Origin: Lonicera japonica
Taxonomy: Eukaryota > Streptophyta > Magnoliopsida > Dipsacales > Caprifoliaceae
Assembly (NCBI GenBank): GCA_021464415.1
Contig: CM038466.1
Coordinates: forward strand, 32,394,833 to 32,458,832
DNA length: 64,000 nucleotides
Direction: 5' to 3'
The notes under the pieces are model-generated. The model saw only the letters and a program-made list of their open reading frames with translations. It made no database searches and was not told the DNA's origin. The position numbers and the translations under genes were made by a program. This document shows, piece by piece, positions 42,921-53,012 of this stretch (position 1 is its first letter; each line of letters begins with the position of its first letter).

Positions 42921-44491
42921 TGTGAGAATCCGCAAATGCGACCCCCCGGGTCTCGTCCCCGTTGGTGGTGGGGGTCATGGGACGTCGGAACTGATTCCGT
43001 CGTTCCATTTGCTGGAGCGTTTTCGTTGATTCATATCAAGTGTCCCTACGTTCTATTTCTAGATGCAAGGGGGTTCATTCAGAGTCGCAAGTACGTTTTA
43101 CGAGAAAACGGACAAAAGAGGTCGTGTAAGAGGAAAGGCTATAGACAAGCCTTTCTTTACACGTTTGTCTGCGAAACCGGGATTCTTATAGGGTTCGGAA
43201 ACTATATTACGGTTTGGGAAGGTGTTAAGCACCCATTCCGCCCTTTCGGTCTCTAGTGGTCTTATAAGTTTATTCTATGTTGAAAAACTTGGATGCTTTT
43301 ACCGACAGTCTACTACTTTCTAAAATAAAAAAAAAACCCTAATTTGGGAAAACGGGGAAAGGGATGAAAACCTTTGTGTTCCGAGATCCGATGTTTTTAT
43401 ATTTAAAAGATGTAAATGACACATGACAAAAACCTTTTATTTTTGAAAGAGTATTCCGTATTATTTCCTCAGATAATGACGGTTTTCTCGAGTTGTGATT
43501 ATTTTGAAAAAGGTTCGGATCTTTATGTCGGGACTAATTCAATATGGAATTTGAACTCTTTGAGGAGAGTTTATCAGACACGTCGCAGTCTATGAAAAAG
43601 ACAGGATATGTGGATTTTAATTCCTAGATAAGTCTTTATCGGTCCGGGGTTTGAAAACAGGGTTTATCCGGACGATAATGTACTTACTCTTCTGGTTTTG
43701 AAAGTAGTTTTATCAGGGTCTTTTGTTTTGAAAACGGTAGACTATTGGTAACTTGACAATAAGTTTATTCAAATAAAACGTGGACAGAATAACAGAAGTA
43801 AAACAAGTACACAGATATCTAATCTTAAATACTAGAAGGGACTTTCTTTACCTTCCCGACGAGAATAATAATAAGAAAGAAAATATAATACGGCAGAGGG
43901 ATCTCTGGCGATAGTAATCTTCTCTTTCTTCAGATATTTCCGAGAAATCGATTCCAGAAACGGAACACGTCGAGTGTTGAAATAGATTCGAGAATTCTTC
44001 AGAAATAAGATAATAGTAAAAAAAATGCTTGACAAAAATCAGATCTAAAGCACCAAATTCTCGGATTCTAATTGCCGCCCTTGAACCCTTGGGGGTGTTG
44101 GCCTATTTATACTGCTCGGGAGAGATTGTCGCGCGATATTTCCTTAAAAAAGGAGAATGTCGCGCGACATTGTGATATGTCGCGCGACATACGGGAATGT
44201 CGCGCGACAAACGGCTGAAGTGATGGTTCTGACAGATTGATGTGTCAGAAAGTGGTTGGTCTGGTGCAGAGGGGGAATGTCGTGCGACATAGTGGAATTG
44301 TCGCGCGACATATCAGGGATTGTCGCGCGACAATGTGATATGTCGTGCGACAATCTCTCTAAAAAACAAGTTTGTCGGGCGACAAACCCTCCTAGTGTAG
44401 TACCGGGTCCTCGGGTGGGTCCCGGACCCAAAATAGTAGTTCTCGGAGGTCGTTAGGGTTCTTGCGGGGGTCACGGATCGGGGTGTCTACA
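42921..44491 (-). repeat. 5' LTR of the Tat/Ogre-like element
   Basis: 1571 bp. Differences from the 3' LTR seen by eye: about six substitutions, one G insertion and a 3-4 bp change in an A-rich run. TATA at about 44103-44113. In element orientation the palindrome array lies upstream of it. Confidence 0.95.
44127..44384. promoter_or_regulatory. Array of nine palindromes in the 5' LTR
   Basis: The same nine sites as in the other LTR at a constant offset of 14,780. The site nearest the TATA has become TGTCGCGCGATA (44127-44138). This array would control the full-length genomic transcript of the element. Confidence 0.85.
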
Positions 44492-44496
44492 AGTAG

Positions 44497-45418
44497 TGTC
44501 AAATTTTTGCCACCACTTATAATAATAGTCATGGACTAGAAGAAATAAATCGTTATTACGGGTAGTAGTATTAAAATTCCATTAAAATATCTAGGGAATA
44601 TGATATTTAGTGAAAAAATGTAAAAGTTCAAAATTTTTTATTGGATACTGCTTCTTAATAAGAAGCCTAGGGTTATTCTTGCTATAAGCAATAAAAAGTT
44701 CATATAAGTTATTGGAAAGAACATCTTCTTCAGGGCCAGATAAAATAAACCACTGGTAAAACCAATGGGGAAGAAATTCTAAATAAGAATCATCACCTTT
44801 AAAGCTGTCTATCCGAAAAAACCAGTTGTGGGAATTATATTAGTTTTGATATAAAAATGACTTTTTCCATGCTTTAATATAGTCCTAATAATTATAAGAG
44901 TGAGGGGCAGCTTTATTATCGGAGTAATAAGTCCTTAGGCTTTGCTCTTTATTGGGATTTAATCCCCATTCTTCAATACTAATAACGCCTTTAATAAAAG
45001 CCTTGCTAAACGCAATTTCTGAGTTATATGAACCCACATTTCTATTCATATGCGTGAATACTACGCTTTCGGTATCTTTAAGAATAGCCTCATAATAATC
45101 TCTGGTTTTTCCACTAATAAGGGGGAATTCCATCTTATTCTTAAAATACCTTTGGGCAATAGTCCCAGGATTCATAGCAAATCTTTGGTCACTTTCTTGT
45201 AAATAAAGAACAAAGTCTTGTTGAGGCTTCTTTAAAGCCACTTGAACTTCCTCTTTAAGAGCTTCTTTAAACGTCGCCGGGGACGGTGGTTTAACCTGAG
45301 AAGAAGAAGCCTGGGATTTAATCCCAGAAGTACCAATATTGCGCGCAGGAGATCTAGGATGACCTCCTCTACCTCTCTGTCCTCTATAAGAGGAAGAGGA
45401 ACCTGGCGGTCTACTCAT
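44497..45418 (-). pseudogene. Viral downstream ORF, N-terminal and middle part
   Basis: A 177-residue frame (45418-44885) starts MSRPPGSSSSYRGQRGRGGH, an R/G/S-rich basic N-terminus, then a helical PATFKEALKEEVQVALKK region. After a stop near 44885 and another near 44590, similar-looking coding sequence runs to the retrotransposon border at 44496 and resumes at 28138. Together they form one viral ORF of about 450 codons of unknown function, cut by the insertion. Confidence 0.7.
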
Positions 45419-45486
45419 GAGACCTTACCTTGCAAAAATTCTCTAGTTAAGAAATCAGGAAGAGAATTTGATTCTCCTTTTATAAA

Positions 45487-46123
45487 TTATATTTTGAAAT
45501 CAAATATTGATAATATCGCTTGCCATCTAGCTAATATTTGTTTTGAAGCTATATTTTTAACATCCTTTTCAAGCACATCTTTTGCTGCTTGACAATCAAT
45601 ATGCAATAGAAACTCTTGATTCAATAAATCTTCTTGAAAATCAGAAATACACTCAACAACTGATAATATTTCTTTTTTAATGGTAGAATAATTTTTCTGG
45701 GCGTCGTTCCATTTACCCGAGGTAAATCTAGATAAAATTTCTTTGTTGGAGTCTTTAAACTTATGTTTAAGAATGCCACCATAACCAATATCAGAAGCAT
45801 CAGTTTCAACAATTTTAAAAGAATAAGGTGAGACAAGCGCTAGGCAAGGAAGTTTTTTAACTTTAGATTTAATAATTTTAACAGCTATAGTATGTCTATT
45901 AGACCAAGGAAGAGGATTTTTTCGTAACCTTTCATAAAGTGGAATACAATCTGTAGCCAAATTTTTATAATAATCCCTAATATAATTTAGAGATCCTAAA
46001 AATCTTTGTAATTGGGTTTTATCTCTTATTTCATCAGGGAATTTATCAGCAAATTCGATAGCCCTATTTATAGGAATAATACTTCCCTTAGTAATTTCAT
46101 GTCCTAAGAATCTTATTTTAACA
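45487..46123 (-). pseudogene. Endogenous pararetrovirus reverse transcriptase (C-terminal) and RNase H
   Basis: A continuous minus-strand frame from the 45960 region, extending upstream to 46123 without its own start. It shows the RT thumb-type FLGSLNYIRDYYKN region, PLYERLRKNPLPW, then RNase H with VETDASDIGYGG (first catalytic Asp), a YSTIKKEILSVV helix (Glu) and LLHIDCQAAKD (Asp). The RT fingers/palm with the YxDD motif are absent. The sequence stops abruptly at 46123, where a coat-gene scrap in the other orientation begins. Confidence 0.85.
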
Positions 46124-46208
46124 GCCGGTCTCCCTACGCTATTTGCCCAAAAGGTTAAAGACCGTATTAGTAAAAAACATGGTGGTACTTCTATTCCCTA
46201 TAAGAATT
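46124..46208 (+). pseudogene. Second copy of the coat-gene/leader junction: coat fragment
   Basis: This 85-bp scrap repeats 27238-27322 almost exactly and ends at the same fused base, before the inverted leader. Confidence 0.88.
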
Positions 46209-46627
46209 ATTGTAACAAGGATCGAAGATGTAGAACAGAACTCAAACTTTTATTAATATGTCACAACGTTACAAGAAGGAGAGAAAGAAAACAGAGAAAA
46301 CAACAGCGGAGAGGGAGAAAAAGGAAAAGAAAAACAAAAGACACCCCTCTATCAAACAAACAAACTTAAATAGAGGGAAAAGCAAACATAAATAGAAAAA
46401 GTAAATAGTAAAAGTACACAATGCTTAAACAGGAAAAGCAGAAATATACAGTAGATAAACAGTAAAAAGCAGAATAATTGTCGTTCCCTTTGGTGGCGTG
46501 TGCTTGAGATTTGCAGTCGGTTATCCAAAGGAATCCTTACTTTAATAAAGCTTTCTTTTTTACTTTAATAAAGTAGTCAAAAGTCTCATTATGATGTTTC
46601 ACAATAATTACTCCACTTGATTTTTTT
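46209..46627 (-). promoter_or_regulatory. Third copy of the viral intergenic promoter region (inverted)
   Basis: Closely similar to 27323-27713 and to the reverse complement of 24190-24588. In parts it is closer to the plus copy (CTCTCCGCTGTTG-type bases). It lacks the primer-binding site. If active it would transcribe leftward, through the coat scrap antisense and then through RT/RNase H in sense. Confidence 0.85.
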
Positions 46628-46990
46628 CATTGGTAGAGTAATTTGATACTATTGTGAATTTCATTTTGAGTAAAAGACATAAAATACATAATTTTTTTCA
46701 TTAGTAGGGTAATTTGATACTATTGTGAATTTCATTTTGAGTAAACGAAATAAAATACATAATTTTATTTTGAGTAGAAGACATAAAATATATAATTTTA
46801 TTTTGAGTAGTACAACCTGATTTTGATTTTCATTAGTAGAGCAATTTGATACTATTGTGAATTTCATTTTGAGTAGAAGATATAAATACATATTTTTTTA
46901 TTAGTAGAGTAATTTGATACTATTGTGAATTTCATTTTGAGTAGAAGACATAAAATACATAATTTTATTTTTAGTACAATGTGATTTTCA
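46628..46990. repeat. AT-rich tandem repeats at the right border of the virus
   Basis: About four to five degenerate units containing TTAGTAGAGTAATTTGATAC, TATTGTGAATTTCATTTTGA and GTAGAAGACATAAAATACAT. They begin exactly where viral sequence stops. Confidence 0.8.
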
Positions 46991-49520
46991 TTTTGAGTAG
47001 GAGATTTTAATTTTAGAATAAAAGGGTATATTTGTCCATACAAAAAAGGGAAAAACACCTAAGTTTATTCGTGCTTTTATATATAGTATAGATATAGATA
47101 TATATGTATATAAACATACGTACATAGAAGAGAATGATGCTAAAATTAGATGTTTTGCATGGATATTGATCGAAAATGCACATAAGAGAAACAAATGAGA
47201 GGAGAAAAAAAAAGATCAATAGCATATATAGCTGGATTAAATTATTGGAGTTGAAAATTTTGAAGTGGGGTGAGAAGATTAAATGAGTGGGTACATTTAA
47301 AATCACCGTTATTTAATTGGTGTCAAATAAGTTTGTATAAAAATTTCTAAGATATATTAGCTACTACTCGATGCAAATATATGTTTGGAATTTTAGGTGA
47401 AAATATGTGTATCGACCAATAAATTAATCCTTGCATTAAGTAAAGTGACTAACTATACATATTCCAAGTTTTTGTTTTGTTTGGATTAGTATAGTAGCTA
47501 TAATGCAAGACAGTTGTAAATCAATCTGGAGCAAAGCCAGCGGATGATTTTCCGCACTGAGTTGTTCATGTCTTTTGGCTGTGATTGTGTTTTTGTTGAG
47601 TTTGTTCTTGTTTTGTGAGGCCATATTGGTGCTGCTCTCATTTGTGTTACAGAATGGTATTCCATATGAAATGTGCTTGTAAAATGAATTTAGCACAAAG
47701 GAGGGAATCCAATAGTATGAAATCCCTTGGGGAATCATTTTTTTTTTTTTTTGAGAATGGATATATTTGCTGGATATGCTATGTAGTGTTGAAGTCTTGA
47801 GTCAACTAGTAACTAAGAAATATGGATTTACTTTGTAGGAGGTGAAGTACCTGTGTCCGACACTCCTCATACACTTACCCGAAATGCCACGTGGCGTGTT
47901 GGACTCATTTTGCGTTTAAAATTTGTCCCATGACTTAGAAGCACCATGGACACGTGTTGGATACTGAAATGGCAAAGGAAAATACTCCATCCAGCCACTA
48001 TCTTAAATTGATAGTCTTGTTTTGACTTTTGTACTTTTTAAGAAAACACTAGTTTCAACTTAATCACTGGTCAATGCTACTACTTATTTTGTATGGTTAG
48101 ATTTATTACATTGAGATTTGAGTTTTCAAAGGAAGTCGTACAACCAAGCTTGTTACTGGAGGCAAGAAAAATATGTTCTAGAATTATAAGTTTTCTTTAA
48201 CATATATTCATCAATTTTAAGGTTTTACAAATTGAGGCAGTATTTATGAACTGATGATGAAAAATGATGGAAAGTGGAGCACACTCATAGGAGTTCAAGT
48301 TTCTAGTCATTAGTTTGCTTTCGATAGTGAGGTAATATTCATATAGATTCATGACCATTGACTCGTTGACACACGTATATGAAGTATCTTACCATATGGT
48401 TTCAAATTGCATAATTTGTAGAACTATATTGTATGAATGATTATTGACGAAATCCCAACTGTGCCGTGCCCTAGTCTGTTGAGATTTTCTACATGTTGTC
48501 GGGCACGACACACATACCCATGTTTCTGCTTCAAAAGATAATACTTGATGTCAACAATGAAATTCAGACCATTTTCCATGGAAAAAGTGAAGTGCAATGC
48601 AAATGAAAGGTACCCAGAACAATTTATGTTTTTCCACCTAGGCTAGTATGAATTTGTTCTTTCATCTTTGTTGGGTTTTCGTTCTAGATTGGTTATCATT
48701 GTTAGAGCTAAACCTATACTTCTTTAGCAAGTGAATAATTTTCCTGATAGATGATCTTTGCTTTTTCTGAGTATATATATGTATCATACATGTGTCATGT
48801 TGGGGTTTAGTCCTTTACATTGGTTTGAGGCGATTATGATGATATGGAGCGAATTCCTTCAATTTCGTATCCATTGATAAATCGTCCTACATCAAATAGA
48901 GGTGGGACAATCTCGTATTATAGTAACTATTTCCTAGGGGAGTAGCTTTTCCTCTATGGAGTTGGCACTATGAAAAATACATCCACACAGTTACAAACAT
49001 ATATTTTTTGAACAAACACAAAGTCTAGTACCAAACTCGAGGGAAAAGCTAAAAAAATGGGGGAATCTAGTACCAAAACCCTTTTTCTAACTTGTAGTAA
49101 CGTTATTATGATTTCTCTCTTTGATTACATGGAAAACCTAACTTTTACAAACGGGTTTTTGAGATATATATTATGGTTTGTCTTCTTGTTGAAATTGATG
49201 ATTCAAATTGCTTTAATATCACTCCTACAACATGATCCAACAAGAAATTCCACATATCTACTTGGTTTATACAAAAACCTACTTGGACATCATTTCTATG
49301 GTTTGTAAACCTTGAGGAAAAGCTTGCTCATTATGTTTAAAAGTCCAAGTGGTGGGTTTCCACTACGAAATGCCCATTGGAGATTAACTATATCTATAGA
49401 AGTTGTTTATACAAGAATTTCCTTATTAATTATACTATGATTGGATTTGGTTATAGAAATGTTTATATGATTATATAGCACGGTTGATTTTCAAATGAGC
49501 TGGTTGAGATTATAATTGAG
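46991..49520. other. AT-rich spacer
   Basis: There is no credible gene or RNA. A TATATA-rich patch lies at 47080-47115. Short open frames (47436-47738, 49057-49308) have no recognisable domain. Confidence 0.5.
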
Positions 49521-50310
49521 TTATACATTAGTACGAGGCCATGTTAGGTCCCGGGTTTGGTCTTTAACGATTGGGGTCGGAAGTTGGGGCACAGTCTCTT
49601 GGGTGCAAGACCCGAAACCATGAACGGAAACGAACTAGAGGCCCTGCTGCCGCGTAGGAGAAAGGCCACGAAATGCAGATCCGGTAGAACGCTTGCCTAG
49701 TCGCGATGATTGCTGAAATTACGGCTCGAGGCTTGTGCGTCAAATAGATAACATTGTGCCATATGGTTTTACAAGACAAGGGATTTACTTTACTAAATGC
49801 ATTAACCTTTTCTGAACGTTGTTTTCATAATTAATATATATTATATGATTCCCACCGAGTCCTTTTGATTTACTGCACCTATTTTCCAACCAGTTGCTTC
49901 TATAGGTATTTCCGGGAAAAGGGAGAGCGAGGATGCAACTTAGTAGAAGGCCTCTATACGTCAATCTAGTTATAGGTCCTTCATGATAGAAGGACCTTTG
50001 TCCATTGAGCTTCATTAACAATTCATGTTTTACATTTGCACTAGAACACGTATGTATGTATATATATATATAAATTGTGGAGATCAAATACTTGTATTTG
50101 GGACCTCGTTGGAGGCTAGCTGCTCTACTATATTACTCCTTTGGTTTTGAGGACGGATTGTATAAATTGGTAAGTGTTCTTGTTTATTTGAGCGTGGACT
50201 TTAACTCTTTCACATGAACTATGTTTTGTTAACCCGTTGTTAGCGTACGGCACCAGTGAAGAATCGGGTCCCAGAGGGGCAATCCTCTTAACGGGATTTG
50301 GGGCGTTACA
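49521..50310. mobile_element. Possible LTR-retrotransposon remnant
   Basis: A GC-richer island (49540-49760) and a terminal GGATTTGGGGCGTTACA (50294-50310) resemble the end of a long gypsy LTR such as that at 53013-55915, but the body is different and no start or target duplication was found. Confidence 0.3.
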
Positions 50311-50834
50311 TCAGTGGTAAGTGCATCCTTTCTCCCATGGTGGATCATCACCCATTGGTGCTTCTTACACACGAATTTCAATTGTGCTATGACCTAGTGG
50401 ATCATCACCTGTGCAGATGTTTCCTGTGAAAATAAGGAATTGCTACATTTAAAGTTTTCATGAAAAATAAAGAATTATCACATTTTAACATTCCCACATT
50501 CGTATTAACATTGTGCCTTCATGACTAGCCAAAATAGGATGAACACTTTTGCCGTCACAAAACTCCACCATTGTGGAAGCTTTAAGAAGTGAAAAAATGA
50601 AAAGAACTATGAAGTTTATTGATGATTGATGATAAAAAAATACAAGGCATGCTCTTTAAATAGGAGTAAAAGTGACTATAGACAAACTATAACTTGAATA
50701 GATAGTGAACTCTTAACTAACTAAAGTGAAGTCCTACTTAGAATGATATAGAAAAGACTCTAGAACAAATATAACTCATAAATCTTCAATAACTAATATA
50801 ATCCTTACTCATAAGTAAAATAGAAGTCCTAAAA

Positions 50835-51415
50835 TTTATTTTTATTTTTTGATCAGAAACAAATTGCTTTTATTAATAAAAGCATTTAACAATACAAGCA
50901 ATACAACCAAAAACCAGACTTATCCACTAACCCTTAAAAACCAGCAAGACATTGAAATTAACAACAAAGCACAAACAGAAAACTACACAGTTGTACTAAA
51001 ATAGCTCCCCAAAAATAGTCCCCTTCCCAAAAAAGCCATCAAACTTCTCAAGAGATAGCAGCTGCCCAATTGTTAGCAATGTCTGAAATAGACGGAGGCC
51101 CAAATAAGTTTGACATGCTCACCCATAACGAAGCCACATAAACAGTTTTACTCCACACTTCATGGGACTCTGATGACTTATCCTCAAAAGTTCTCGCATT
51201 CCTCTCTTGCCAAAGGCACCAAGCCATTGCCATACAAACCGATCTCCAAAGGACTTTGAACTTCTTTTTATTTCCTCTAAAATTCCATTGTATGCACAAC
51301 AAATCATGCCAGATCTCAACATTGCCCCTATAATTTCGAAAGCACTCCAAGAGGCCAGCTAAGCAAAAACTTGTACTTTTGGTGGAATACCGATTTTTCC
51401 AAATAACTTGCACTC
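50835..51415 (-). mobile_element. 5'-truncated LINE 3' end
   Basis: The minus-strand frame 51413-51048 (121 residues) shows WHDLLCIQWNFRG, then AMAWCLWQERNARTFEDKSS, the C-terminal zf-RVT/endpiece motif of plant L1-type LINEs (W-x2-W-xER-NxRxF). A 3' UTR of about 200 bp follows, ending GTTTCTGATCAAAAAATAAA near 50835, an A-rich tail. The 5' end is cut at about 51415. Confidence 0.75.
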
Positions 51416-51473
51416 ACTGTTTAAAAACCGTGTTCATGTGACTTGTTTGGTTCTACATCAACCATGGGGCATT

Positions 51474-51705
51474 GTGGCCCTAGTGACCTAGTGGTAAAAG
51501 ATCTCATTATGTCGCTCAATGCTTGGGTTCGAGTCACCCCATGTGAGTGTTGAGCTCAATGCTCCCTTGTGGGTCTTTACTGCTTGATATATAAAACTAT
51601 AAGCTATTTTAGTTTCCCATTTTAATCTTATGATCCTGTTTCTCGGATACATGGGTGATGTAATAACACTCGAACCTTCCTTGAGAAAGGTAGAATGGTT
51701 TTTCT
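51474..51705 (+). mobile_element. tRNA-derived SINE
   Basis: GTGACCTAGTGGTAAAAG (A-box, 51484-51501) and GGGTTCGAGTC (B-box, 51526-51536) form a Pol III promoter about 30 bases apart, followed by a body of about 170 bp and a T-rich end. It resembles common plant SINEs. It lies next to the LINE 3' end, perhaps by chance. Confidence 0.7.
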
Positions 51706-52790
51706 TTTTATTTTTTTCCATTGGACTATTCTTATTTTATTATTTATTTTCTCATTCTAATTTATGCAGGTTGCACATGTATTTCATGTGTAAAGAAAAC
51801 TAGTACATATAAATACTGAAAATATGTTTGTGGTTGCTTGTAAACTTAAGAATTACGACTTTGCTTTGTTTACCATAAAAGTTAATAAGTAAAAAGTTCA
51901 TAAGTACATTTGAATCGTGTTTATATTAATTCATTCACAGACAGGATATATTTATGAGCATGCATTGATGAGATTTTCAGTGATTACAGATATTGGTATT
52001 TCCTCCTGACTATTGCAAGGGTGATGGCCTTCTACTGATGCTAACTATGCTGAATTTGCTGAAAGAGTTCATTACCTAGTAGTTGAAGGGCCATTAGACT
52101 TTGCTGCAACACAAGCTCAGTTATATTTAATCATCTTACTCTTTTGCAACATGTGCACAATTGTATTAATCATATTTCTGTTGCGAAACGTGCACTCATG
52201 CAAGTTACAGTCATTTGTAATGGGTTAGACTCCAGTTAGATGCGGCGTTTATCAACGGATATAGCACATTGATTGTTTTTAAACCTATCAAGCCAGAATT
52301 AAAGATCCCTGCATTTGAAGCATGGAAGTTTAGCAAAGAAAAGCTACACATTGTTGAGTTGGAATATGCCTTTGGATGCCCATATCAAGTTACATTTGAA
52401 AATTAACAATGGTTTCTATAAAAGGCTGAAATCTAGAATTTTGAATAATTTTTCAAGCTTAAACGATTGGGATGAGTTGAGGCAGGTCTGTAAATGAAAG
52501 AACCTCGTATGTATATAAATATATCCTCATATGATCTTAGGTTGCAATTTGTATAGCACTTGTGAACAGGGATTTTTCAAGAACCTTATTTATGCCAAGT
52601 TTGTTATGTTCATATGAATGTGTTGAAAAAACCTAGTACAACAACATATTTAGACTTTGTTTAATAACAAAGTAGAAAGCGATACAAAAAATAATTAATT
52701 TAAGCTAGAAGTAGGAATGCATATTTTATTATTTTTTAGTTTTTTTCTATGAAAAAAAATTATTTGGATGGTGCGCAAGAAAAAATTTCC
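51706..52790. other. AT-rich spacer
   Basis: I see no gene. Several short open frames of 60-70 codons show no recognised domain. Confidence 0.5.
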
Positions 52791-52882
52791 ATGACAATAA
52801 GGATGGAGAGCATTTCAAAACATTACTCAATTTATTTGACAATAAGGATGGAGAGCATTTTAAAACATTGCTCAATTTATTT
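52791..52882. repeat. Approximately 46-bp tandem duplication
   Basis: Two units of TGACAATAAGGATGGAGAGC / ATTTCAAAACATTACTCAAT / TTATTT differ at two positions (the second has ATTTTAAAACATTGCTC). Confidence 0.9.
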
Positions 52883-53012
52883 TGTAACTTTTTGCACAAA
52901 TAAATTGTTTTTGTTATTATTTTCCATCGTGTTATCAAATGAGCACTTAATGTGTTTTCCTTTCTCTTTATTTAAGAGTAGTGTTATTTACATCCTTATA
53001 TTAGTCACAAAC

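Larger units (their letters stand above)
28139..44491 (-). mobile_element. Tat/Ogre-like Ty3/gypsy LTR retrotransposon (16.35 kb) with two antisense genes
   Basis: Two LTRs (28139-29711 and 42921-44491) begin TGTAGACACC and end GGATTCTCACA on the minus strand. They are flanked by the 5-bp target duplication AGTAG (28134-28138 and 44492-44496). The target is the endogenous virus. The primer-binding site TGGCGACTCCGCTGGGGAG follows the 5' LTR, as in Ogre elements (tRNA-Arg type). Gag, protease, RT, RNase H, a second archaeal-type RNase H and integrase follow in Tat order. The 3' third is non-coding in the sense direction but carries a PMD gene and a DUF7745-like gene on the plus strand, plus minisatellites. 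The LTRs differ by about six substitutions and two small indels by eye, so the insertion is young. Gag and pol carry stops and a frameshift, so this copy is probably not autonomous. Confidence 0.95.

Noticed and set aside
47436..47738. 100-codon minus frame as a host gene
   Set aside because: No domain, no codon bias or conserved motif; AT-rich spacer of this size gives such frames by chance.
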